Source: Chloroflexi bacterium UBA6265
GTDB taxonomy: Bacteria > Chloroflexota > Chloroflexia > Thermomicrobiales > UBA6265
Assembly: GCA_002440805.1 (NCBI GenBank)
Contig: DJVD01000289.1
Location: 1 to 6,309, forward strand
DNA length: 6,309 bases
Reading direction: 5' to 3'
The position numbers were made by a program, and so were the translations under genes. A model generated the notes under the pieces. It was not told the DNA's origin, made no database searches, and saw nothing but the letters and a program-made list of their open reading frames with translations. This document shows positions 1 through 5,381 of the stretch, one piece after another (positions within the stretch are counted from its first letter, which is position 1; each line of letters opens with the position of its first letter).

Positions 1-978
1 GTCGGTGTACCCTTCGGGATGACCTTGCATCCACGCCCAGGCGCTGCCAATCATTTCGTCCATCGTCGACCGCACCGGGTTCCAGCCAACGAGTTCTTCA
101 GCCCTGGTCGTGTCAGCGATCAGCGCCGGTGGATCGCCCGGACGACGATCGCCATACACGACCGGAAGTTCGCGACCCGTGATTCGCTCGACCGCATCGA
201 CAATTTGCTTGACTGAGAATCCGTCACGTGTGCCAAGGTTAATTGCACCCAGCGATTGACTACCCAGTACATCCAGGGCACGAATGTGCGCGTCTGCCAG
301 GTCCACCACGTGGATGTAGTCGCGAATGCACGTGCCATCCTCCGTCGGGTAGTCGGTGCCGAATACGGTGAATGTGGCTCGTTTGCCCATTAATACCTGC
401 AACGCGACCGGAATGACATGTGTTTCGGGGTTATGATCCTCCCCGTGCAATTCAGTCGCGCCGGCGACATTGAAGTAACGGAACGCGGCCCAGTTGATCC
501 CGTGCTGCCGTTCGAACTCAGGAAAGAACTGTTCCACCATGTATTTGGAATGCCCGTACGGATTGATGGGGTTTTTCGGATCCGATTCTTTCACGGGAAG
601 TGATGCGGGTTCCCCATACACAGCCGCGGTTGAACTGAAAACGAAACGGGTGATGCCGCAGTCCCTCGCGGCGCAAAGCAGGTTGATGCCGCCGCCAACA
701 TTTGTCTGGAAATAGGCACCGGGGTTGGAGACTGATTCAGGTACGAGATGGAGCGCGGCAAAGTGCATGATGGCATCGGAGTCGGCAGATTTCACCGCGG
801 CGAGTGTGGCAGCCGGATCGCGCAAGTCGCACTGAATGAACTGCACATCGGCCGGAATCGCCCCCGCATGACCACGCTCCAGAGAGTCCAGTGCCACGAC
901 GGTATGCCCGCTCTCCAGCAGCCGTTCGATCGTCACACTACCGATGTAGCCAGCGCCTCCCGTAACCAAAACTCGCAT
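1..978 (-). CDS. galE: UDP-glucose 4-epimerase GalE (C-terminus cut by window edge)
   Basis: Interconverts UDP-glucose and UDP-galactose using tightly bound NAD in the cytoplasm, feeding the Leloir pathway and envelope polysaccharide synthesis. The frame reads 326 codons from ATG at 976-978 to the left edge without a stop. An extended short-chain dehydrogenase fold is clear: NAD-binding TGGAGYIGS at residues 6-14, acidic D31 after the second strand, HFAALHLVPES at about 72-82, SSTAAVYGEP at 115-124 with the catalytic Ser/Thr, and the catalytic YGHSK (Y141, K145). RYFNVAGA follows at 167-174, GTCIRDYIHV at 215-224 and RRPGDPP at 279-285. The family is usually about 325-340 residues, so only a few C-terminal residues should be missing. 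The start is fixed by GAGAGGG at 985-991 and by the Rossmann strand beginning at residue 2. It is divergent from glyA. A related UDP-sugar epimerase (for example acting on GlcNAc) cannot be excluded from sequence alone. Confidence 0.96.
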   Translation of the reverse strand, partial: MRVLVTGGAGYIGSVTIERLLESGHTVVALDSLERGHAGAIPADVQFIQCDLRDPAATLAAVKSADSDAIMHFAALHLVPESVSNPGAYFQTNVGGGINLLCAARDCGITRFVFSSTAAVYGEPASLPVKESDPKNPINPYGHSKYMVEQFFPEFERQHGINWAAFRYFNVAGATELHGEDHNPETHVIPVALQVLMGKRATFTVFGTDYPTEDGTCIRDYIHVVDLADAHIRALDVLGSQSLGAINLGTRDGFSVKQIVDAVERITGRELPVVYGDRRPGDPPALIADTTRAEELVGWNPVRSTMDEMIGSAWAWMQGHPEGYTD

Positions 979-984
979 CGGTAA

Positions 985-991
985 CCCTCTC
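985..991 (-). promoter_or_regulatory. galE ribosome binding site
   Basis: GAGAGGG on the minus strand lies 6 nt upstream of the galE ATG and supports that start. No other start codon precedes the Rossmann strand at suitable spacing. Confidence 0.6.
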
Positions 992-1027
992 GATAATGGG
1001 CGAAACCACGGTGTTAATCAGGCATCA

Positions 1028-1036
1028 TGGTACACT
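1028..1036 (+). promoter_or_regulatory. candidate extended -10 promoter for glyA
   Basis: TGGTACACT fits an extended -10 (TGn followed by a hexamer matching TATAAT at four of six bases). The sequence 17 bp further upstream does not resemble TTGACA, which extended -10 promoters can tolerate. Transcription would start near 1043, giving a leader of about 70 nt before the glyA start. It lies in the only non-coding space between two divergent genes, where a promoter is required. The exact site is inferred from sequence. Confidence 0.4.
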
Positions 1037-1041
1037 GCCAG

Positions 1042-1058
1042 CGTTGCCCAGGGCGACG
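1042..1058. promoter_or_regulatory. 17-bp imperfect dyad in the galE-glyA spacer (possible operator or leader hairpin)
   Basis: CGTTGCCC and GGGCGACG flank a central A, with one mismatched pair out of eight (1045 versus 1055). It lies at the predicted glyA transcription start, directly downstream of the extended -10 candidate. As DNA it could be a repressor site. As RNA it would form a seven-pair stem including one U-G wobble and a CAG loop. A single dyad of this quality can occur by chance in a window this size, so only its position favours a role. Confidence 0.3.
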
Positions 1059-1099
1059 TTACACACCCACAATTCGCATCCGAGACGGGTTAATCCACT

Positions 1100-1103
1100 G
1101 GAG
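1100..1103 (+). promoter_or_regulatory. glyA ribosome binding site that decides the start
   Basis: GGAG lies 9 nt before the ATG at 1113 but only 3 nt before the in-frame ATG at 1107, so spacing favours 1113. The further upstream ATG at 996 has no such site. Confidence 0.6.
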
Positions 1104-1112
1104 ACAATGACG

Positions 1113-2366
1113 ATGGTTAATCTCGATGTCCTTATGCAAGCCGATCCTGATGTAGCCGCAGCGGTGCTTCAAGAGCAAACGCGTCAGAAGGAAAGTATCG
1201 AGCTCATTGCTTCCGAAAACTATGTGAGTCCGGCGGTGTTGGCTGCGGTTGGCACGGTGTTGACGAACAAGTATGCGGAAGGCCTCCCGGGCAAGCGGTA
1301 CTATGGCGGCTGCGAATACGTAGATATCGTTGAAAATATCGCCATCGAACGCGTTACAACGTTGTTCGGCGCTACGTACGCAAATGTGCAGCCCCACTCG
1401 GGTGCAAGCGCCAACCTGGCAGCATTCTTCTCGGTGCTCAATCCTGGTGACAAAATCCTCGGCATGAACCTCAGCGAGGGTGGGCACCTGACTCATGGCA
1501 AGGATGTTAACTTCTCCGGCCGTTTCTTCGAGGCTCATTTCTATGGGGTGAACCACGAGACAGGATTGATCGATTACGACGAAGTGCGCCGAATTGCCAA
1601 GGAAGTTCGACCCAAGGCGATCATCTCCGGCGCGAGCGCGTACAGTCGCACTATCGATTTTGCCAGGTTCCGTGAAATCGCCGACGAAGTAGGGGCATAC
1701 CTGTTTGCCGATGTCGCCCACATCGCGGGACTGATCGCTGCAGGTGAGCACCCAACGTCAGTCGGGCATGCGCATATTACGACGTCCACCGCACACAAAA
1801 CCCTGCGGGGGCCCCGATCAGGATTCATCATCACAAGCGATGAAGAACTGGCCAAGGGCATCGACAAAACTGTCTTTCCGGGTATGCAGGGCGGCCCGCT
1901 CATGCATGTAATCGCCGCAAAGGCCGTGGCATTTGGCGAGGCGAGCAAACTAGAGTTCAAGGACTATGCACGCCAGATTCGCGCGAATGCCTCAGCAATG
2001 GCGCAAGCGTTTGTTGAACGCGATGTTCCTGTGATCACAGGCGGCACCGATAACCACCTCTTCCTGATTAACGTCGACGCGTTGGGCATTAGCGGACGCA
2101 AGGCCGAGCGGATTCTGGATACCGTGGGTATCTCCACCAATCGCAACACCATTCCCGGCGAGCAACGATCTGCATTCCAGACCAGCGGCTTGCGCATTGG
2201 TACGCCGGCTGTCACAACGCGCGGATTCAAGGAAGCTGATGTTGTTGCCGTCGCCGATATGATGGTGCGCGTACTTCGTGATCCCGAGAACGATTCCGTG
2301 CTTGCAGGGATCAAGAAGGAAGTGCTGGAGCTCACCTCCGGCTTCGGCGTCCCTGGTCTCGCATAG
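1113..2366 (+). CDS. glyA: serine hydroxymethyltransferase GlyA
   Basis: A cytoplasmic PLP enzyme that converts serine and tetrahydrofolate to glycine and 5,10-methylene-tetrahydrofolate, the main source of one-carbon units. From ATG 1113 the product is 417 residues, the usual bacterial length. Catalytic residues fall at the Escherichia coli numbers: D200 and H203 in ADVAHIAG, and the Schiff-base K229 in AHKTLRGPRSG. Other landmarks are ELIASENYVSP at about 29-39, the NKYAEGLPGKRYYGG loop, QPHSGASAN, and the carboxylate-binding arginine R361 in SGLRIGTPA. An in-frame ATG at 1107 would add two residues. An ATG at 996 would add 39 residues of non-family sequence, reaches back to the galE start region and lacks a Shine-Dalgarno, so I reject it. 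Residue 227, just before the active-site His-Lys, is Ala where many bacterial enzymes have Thr. The sugar-phosphate transferase gene follows after 34 bp and is probably co-transcribed. Confidence 0.97.
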   Translation: MVNLDVLMQADPDVAAAVLQEQTRQKESIELIASENYVSPAVLAAVGTVLTNKYAEGLPGKRYYGGCEYVDIVENIAIERVTTLFGATYANVQPHSGASANLAAFFSVLNPGDKILGMNLSEGGHLTHGKDVNFSGRFFEAHFYGVNHETGLIDYDEVRRIAKEVRPKAIISGASAYSRTIDFARFREIADEVGAYLFADVAHIAGLIAAGEHPTSVGHAHITTSTAHKTLRGPRSGFIITSDEELAKGIDKTVFPGMQGGPLMHVIAAKAVAFGEASKLEFKDYARQIRANASAMAQAFVERDVPVITGGTDNHLFLINVDALGISGRKAERILDTVGISTNRNTIPGEQRSAFQTSGLRIGTPAVTTRGFKEADVVAVADMMVRVLRDPENDSVLAGIKKEVLELTSGFGVPGLA

Positions 2367-2386
2367 CGCGCACACATATCGTCACT

Positions 2387-2392
2387 GAAGGG
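2387..2392 (+). promoter_or_regulatory. ribosome binding site supporting a GTG start
   Basis: GAAGGG lies 8 nt before the GTG at 2401. It supports that non-ATG start for the transferase, which would otherwise be ambiguous. Confidence 0.55.
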
Positions 2393-2400
2393 CCTACTGC

Positions 2401-3465
2401 GTGGACAAGGGTCTTATCGCCGCAATACTGTTCGTGCTGACGGTTGGCACTTCATACGCATTCGTTTCCAAGGCGAGTTCGCTCTTTGAGCAATGGGGCC
2501 TGGTGGACAAGCCTGGGCCATTGCGGGTGAACCCGAATGTGGTAGCCCGGGGTCTCGGCGTTGCCATGTTCCTGGCGTTCCTGGTGGGCATTGGGGTTTC
2601 ATACTCACTGCCTGTGGAACGCTTCCCTGTGGAAACAGAACGCATCCTGCTTATGATCATTGGTGCCGCCATTGTGGTGGCCGTGATGCTGGTAGACGAT
2701 GCGATCGACCTGCCGCCGCGGATCAAGCTGATGTGGCAGGTCGTGGCTGGCCTGATGATCATTCTGCCGCGCGTGCAGGGCGAAAGCAGGGGGATCGTCA
2801 TCGAGCAGTTCAATGTGCCGTGGATCGGTGTCGTCACCGTTCCACTGGTGATCGCATTTGCAGGAACGCTATTGTGGCTGGTAGGCATGATGAACGTGAT
2901 GAACTGGGTTGATGGCCTGGACGGCCTTGCAGGCTCGATCTCGTTCGTGGCCTGCGTCATCATGTTCATTCACACATTTTGGGGTCTTGGCGGTCTGCAG
3001 CAGTTCACGATTTCTCTCCTGCCGTTGCTCCTCGGCGCAGCCATTCTCGGCTTTTTGCCATTCAATTGGTATCCCAGCAAGGTGATCATGGGTGATGCCG
3101 GGGCGATGTTCCTGGGGTACATGCTCGGTGTGGTTTCGATCATCGGCGGAGCCAAAATCGGCATGATGCTCCTTGTACTCGGTTTCCCGATCCTGGACGG
3201 GATCTGGGTAACGATGAATCGAATTATGAGTGGCAAACACGCGATGGAACGCGATGTTGGACACTTGCATCACCGTTTGTTGCGGGCCGGATTCAACCAG
3301 CCACAGGTGGTTCTGATCTTTGCCGGAATCTCAGCCATCTTCGGTGGTTTCGCCTTGTTGTTGCCTTCGCGTGAGCTCAAATTGGTGGCGCTGGTGGTGA
3401 TGGGGGCGTTGCTGCTGGCGGTAATTGCGTGGTTGGCACGCCATCCTGAAAAGGAACTGATCTAG
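2401..3465 (+). CDS. WecA/TagO-like undecaprenyl-phosphate sugar-1-phosphate transferase (glycosyltransferase family 4, MraY superfamily)
   Basis: A polytopic inner-membrane enzyme of 354 residues. It is predicted to move a sugar-1-phosphate (commonly GlcNAc-1-P) from a UDP-sugar to undecaprenyl phosphate, the first step in building a lipid-linked envelope glycan. Hydrophobic segments run through the whole length, about ten or eleven in all. Superfamily motifs occur in order: WGLVDKPGPLR at 32-42, the Mg-binding D99-D100 in MLVDDAIDLP, NVMNWVDGLDGLAG at 165-178 with D171 and D174, MGDAGAMFLG at 230-239 with D232, GFPILDGIWV with D266, and the histidine motif GHLHHRLL at 287-294. HLHHR is typical of WecA/TagO/RgpG-like members rather than MraY itself. 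The start is GTG with a good Shine-Dalgarno. One oddity is that the region after DKPGPLR, usually ending PRxGG, reads VARGLG, losing the prolines and one glycine. The exact sugar donor cannot be read from sequence, so no gene symbol is given. It follows glyA closely and ends just before a strong terminator. Confidence 0.9.
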   Translation: MDKGLIAAILFVLTVGTSYAFVSKASSLFEQWGLVDKPGPLRVNPNVVARGLGVAMFLAFLVGIGVSYSLPVERFPVETERILLMIIGAAIVVAVMLVDDAIDLPPRIKLMWQVVAGLMIILPRVQGESRGIVIEQFNVPWIGVVTVPLVIAFAGTLLWLVGMMNVMNWVDGLDGLAGSISFVACVIMFIHTFWGLGGLQQFTISLLPLLLGAAILGFLPFNWYPSKVIMGDAGAMFLGYMLGVVSIIGGAKIGMMLLVLGFPILDGIWVTMNRIMSGKHAMERDVGHLHHRLLRAGFNQPQVVLIFAGISAIFGGFALLLPSRELKLVALVVMGALLLAVIAWLARHPEKELI

Positions 3466-3466
3466 C

Positions 3467-3499
3467 AAACAACCCCGGCCTCATTGGCCGGGGTTGTTT
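3467..3499 (+). terminator. strong intrinsic terminator between convergent genes
   Basis: A perfect 14-bp stem (arms 3467-3480 and 3486-3499) closes a 5-nt TCATT loop. The GC core is ACCCCGGCC/GGCCGGGGT. The stem's 3' side and beyond are T-rich (TTGTTTTGGTTTT), ending the glyA-transferase transcript 2 nt after its stop codon. The outer A/T pairs of the stem also give a T-rich 3' side on the minus strand, so it could stop the opposing rsfS-side transcript as well. Confidence 0.88.
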
Positions 3500-3526
3500 T
3501 GGTTTTCGATGCAGGTGGAGCGAATG

Positions 3527-3709
3527 CTACTGGAGCAGAAGCTCAAACTTCATGCGATCCTGATCCGATTTGCCTTGTCGGCTCGCAAGGTGAATCAACA
3601 CTGTTGCCAATTGAAAGACAGTCTTGCCAAGAAAGGCACCCAGTAAAAAGCCACCGAACAAACCGATGACTATCCCCAGAAGTAACGTGGACACGTTGTT
3701 GCTGTTCAT
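3527..3709 (-). CDS. small glycine-zipper membrane protein of unknown function
   Basis: A 60-residue protein I do not recognise. A short polar N-terminus (MNSNNVS) precedes one strongly hydrophobic helix, about residues 8-28. In that helix glycine recurs at exactly every fourth position (G12, G16, G20, G24, G28), plus G19. This is a continuous GxxxG/glycine-zipper face of the kind that packs helices tightly in membranes. A second, weaker apolar stretch (about 31-42) and a charged tail (RQGKSDQDRMKFE) follow. The ATG is supported by a strong Shine-Dalgarno, AAGGTGA at 3716-3722, with 6-nt spacing. The gene starts 28 bp after the rsfS stop on the same strand and is probably the last gene of that transcript, ending about 28 bp before the convergent terminator. 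Reality is supported by the ribosome site and composition, but homology is untested. Confidence 0.72.
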   Translation of the reverse strand: MNSNNVSTLLLGIVIGLFGGFLLGAFLGKTVFQLATVLIHLASRQGKSDQDRMKFELLLQ

Positions 3710-3715
3710 CGTAAC

Positions 3716-3722
3716 TCACCTT
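3716..3722 (-). promoter_or_regulatory. ribosome binding site of the small membrane protein
   Basis: AAGGTGA on the minus strand lies 6 nt before the ATG at 3709. It is one of the best Shine-Dalgarno matches in the window and is the main argument that the 60-residue frame is translated. Confidence 0.65.
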
Positions 3723-3737
3723 GAGAATGCGAACGTC

Positions 3738-4118
3738 CTACTGGATCGAGAGAATGACCGGGGCGCTTTCCCATCGACCTTCAAGATCGTAGAATGTGCG
3801 CAAGTCCTTATCGAACACATGAACAACAACGTCGCCAAAATCGATCAGCATCCAGCCGGACAGGGTATCGCCTTCGACGCGGAGAGGCTCCTGGCCCGCG
3901 TCGCCCATCTCATCGATGACGGACCGGTAAATCGCACGTAATTGGCGCTCGTTCTCGCCGGAGCAAATGACGAACACGTCGGCGATGGATGAATGTTCGT
4001 GAATGTCGATCACACGGGTATCTGCAGCCGGTGTTTCGGCAATGATATCGGCGATGTCCACGGCAAGTGCACGGCTGCGGGCAATGTCATCGTGGGTGGT
4101 GGTAGTGCTATCTGTCAC
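3738..4118 (-). CDS. rsfS: ribosomal silencing factor RsfS (Iojap/YbeB family)
   Basis: Binds ribosomal protein uL14 on the 50S subunit and blocks joining with 30S, dampening translation when nutrients are scarce. The 126-residue product is of normal length for the family. Its hallmarks are SSIADVFVICSGENERQLRAI at about 43-63, LRVEGDTLSGWMLIDFGDVVVHVFDK at about 79-104, and the near-C-terminal FYDLEGRWESAP at 109-120. The first ten or so residues are Thr-rich and not conserved. The annotated start is GTG (4116-4118), but the only good Shine-Dalgarno (AAGGAG at 4132-4137) is 13 nt away, longer than usual. An in-frame ATT at 4125-4127 would be better spaced but is a very rare start codon. The gene lies between a tRNA gene and the small membrane-protein gene, all on one strand. 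In many bacteria rsfS sits beside nadD, which is not seen here. Confidence 0.95.
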   Translation of the reverse strand: MTDSTTTTHDDIARSRALAVDIADIIAETPAADTRVIDIHEHSSIADVFVICSGENERQLRAIYRSVIDEMGDAGQEPLRVEGDTLSGWMLIDFGDVVVHVFDKDLRTFYDLEGRWESAPVILSIQ

Positions 4119-4153
4119 GCGTAAAATGGTTCTCCTTGCTTACAACAAATGGG

Positions 4154-4225
4154 TAGGCCCGGCAGGGTTCGAACCTGCGACCAAGGGGTTATGAGCCCCG
4201 TGCTCTACCGCTGAGCTACAGGCCC
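4154..4225 (-). tRNA. tRNA with CAT anticodon, probably tRNA-Ile2 (lysidine type), possibly tRNA-Met
   Basis: A full cloverleaf of 72 nt reads on the minus strand: acceptor GGGCCTG/CGGGCCT with two G-U wobbles (1-72 and 6-67), T8, D arm GCTC/GAGC with a 7-nt loop, anticodon loop CTCATAA, 5-nt variable loop, T arm GCAGG-TTCGAAC-CCTGC, and discriminator A73. The anticodon CAT is at 4191-4193. CCA is not encoded (CCC follows A73). C4-G69 and C5-G68 are the acceptor pairs reported as TilS determinants in E. coli tRNA-Ile2, and the TTGGTCGC stretch before the T arm resembles that tRNA, favouring Ile2. Against this, the anticodon stem has G29-G30-G31 paired to C39-C40-C41, a hallmark of initiator tRNA, but the C11-G24 pair is of elongator type. 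Pair 27-43 is a C-U mismatch. It lies 32 bp after ctaA and 35 bp before rsfS. Confidence 0.93.
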
Positions 4226-4257
4226 CTACGTACCTCATAAGCGGGTATGTGCATCTA

Positions 4258-5250
4258 TTATGCCACGGTGCCGGATATTTGACTGGTGGTTATGCCAACC
4301 CCGGAACGGCTCACTGTTCCGATCTGTTTGGATGTGGGCCTCCACGCAAGACGAGTAGATTCGCACAGCACCACAAACAGTACACTCATGCCGAACGCAT
4401 GCGCCAACGTCGCCATCAGCGCCAGGCCCGTCTCGATCACGATGAGACCGAAAATCGATTGCAGGATCACAAACGAAAATGCAATCGCACTTGTGCGATA
4501 CAAATCAGGTCGGCTCGCGCGCAGCCTGAATCCCCACACGATCAACGCGATGAGCCAAATGGTGATGACCAATGCCATCAATCGGTGAATCGTTTGAACA
4601 CCATGTAACCCACCGAACTCGGGTATTAACTTTCCGTTGCACGTGGGCCAACTGGTGCACGCCAGCTCTGCACCCCGATGACGTACATAAGCGCCAGAGT
4701 ATGCAACCGAAATCGCGAGGACAGCGCCACCAAGTGCCAACCATTTGAATTGGCGCACAAGGGCGGGGTCGCCCGTATCGGGGGCGATAGAAATCGATTC
4801 GTGCTCGGTTCGTTTTTCGTTGAGTACGATCGCCAGGAGCGCGGCCGAGGCCAAACAGATAAGCGAGATCCCAAAATGGGTCGCCATCACCTCGTCGGAT
4901 TGTGGCCATTTCACGGCTGCAGCGCCCATCAGGCTCTGAATCACCAATGTGCCTGCCATCAGCGGCACCAAAACAAGCGTCTCCCGGTATCGACGTCGCA
5001 TCGGCCAGGCCGCAACGGCTGTTGCAGCCACCAGCAGTCCCTCAATACCGGTCACGAGCCGATGGCTATATTCGGTCACGCTTTCAAAAGTGTCCTGCGG
5101 CAACCACGTGCCGTGGCAAAGCGGCCAGTCGGAGCCACAACCATCGCCGGAACCCGTTGACGTAACCCGAGCCCCCATAAGCAGCACGATCAGCATGCCG
5201 ATCGCGGTTGCGGTGGCAAGTCTTCGAGTGATCCTGATTCTTCGCTCCAC
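4258..5250 (-). CDS. ctaA: heme A synthase CtaA/Cox15
   Basis: Oxidises the C8 methyl of heme O to a formyl group, giving heme A for aa3-type cytochrome oxidases. It is an integral membrane protein. From GTG 5250 the product is 330 residues with about eight membrane helices in two similar four-helix halves. Numbered from that GTG, the first half carries a loop cysteine pair C38/C45 (GCGSDWPLCHG), then E60 and H63 in TEYSHR, and H125 in ATHFG. The second half has a second cysteine pair C198/C204 (CTSWPTC), H222 in QTIHR, and H284 in LAHAFG. All four heme-ligand histidines and both cysteine pairs are present, so it should be functional. GAGG at 5258-5261 lies 7 nt before the GTG. A TTG at 5251-5253 is only 4 nt away and would add one residue. 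The tRNA follows after 32 bp without a visible terminator. No cytochrome oxidase subunit or ctaB gene is in the window. Confidence 0.94.
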   Translation of the reverse strand: MERRIRITRRLATATAIGMLIVLLMGARVTSTGSGDGCGSDWPLCHGTWLPQDTFESVTEYSHRLVTGIEGLLVAATAVAAWPMRRRYRETLVLVPLMAGTLVIQSLMGAAAVKWPQSDEVMATHFGISLICLASAALLAIVLNEKRTEHESISIAPDTGDPALVRQFKWLALGGAVLAISVAYSGAYVRHRGAELACTSWPTCNGKLIPEFGGLHGVQTIHRLMALVITIWLIALIVWGFRLRASRPDLYRTSAIAFSFVILQSIFGLIVIETGLALMATLAHAFGMSVLFVVLCESTRLAWRPTSKQIGTVSRSGVGITTSQISGTVA

Positions 5251-5307
5251 CAATGTGCCTCGTTTTCGATGAACTCGTGCGTAGGAGACGGTTTCGCAAC
5301 CGCAGTA

Positions 5308-5313
5308 ATTCTA
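5308..5313 (-). promoter_or_regulatory. possible -10 element upstream of ctaA
   Basis: TAGAAT on the minus strand matches TATAAT at five of six positions in the 131-bp gap between the acyltransferase stop and ctaA. No convincing -35 lies 16-18 bp upstream. A start near 5301 would place a small GCGA-tetraloop hairpin (5289-5302) at the 5' end of the transcript. This is tentative, and ctaA may equally be read through from the upstream gene. Confidence 0.2.
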
Positions 5314-5381
5314 CGACTCGTGCCTGGTTCCTGCACGGCCATCATCGTGAGGCAAAGTGCTCGCGAGAATCATGCAGGCAG

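Noticed and set aside
993..998. CATTAT on the minus strand as a galE -10 element
   Set aside because: Only four of six bases match, no -35 is seen at proper spacing, and it would start transcription within or next to the ribosome binding site.
996..1112. N-terminal extension of GlyA from the ATG at 996
   Set aside because: It adds 39 residues unlike the family, has no Shine-Dalgarno, and covers the divergent spacer. The start at 1113 gives the standard 417 residues with E. coli numbering at D200, H203 and K229.
1059..1751. 230-residue minus-strand open frame opposite glyA
   Set aside because: It lies wholly antisense to the conserved glyA sequence, its composition reflects the complementary codons, and it shows no recognisable domain.
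2394..2969. 191-residue minus-strand open frame opposite the sugar-phosphate transferase
   Set aside because: It is Thr/Ser/Ile/Met/Pro-rich, as expected from reading the complement of membrane-protein codons, with no motifs and an unambiguous gene on the other strand.
4003..4194. Plus-strand open frame ending in GPAGFEPATKGL
   Set aside because: This ending is the well-known artefact of translating the antisense strand of a tRNA gene. The rest of the frame is antisense to rsfS.
4678..5160. 160-residue plus-strand open frame within ctaA
   Set aside because: It is antisense to the heme A synthase coding sequence, which carries all family motifs. It has no independent support.
5319..5337. CGTGC-N9-GCACG inverted repeat upstream of ctaA as a terminator of the acyltransferase gene
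   Set aside because: The stem is only 5 bp with a 9-nt loop and no T tract follows on the minus strand.
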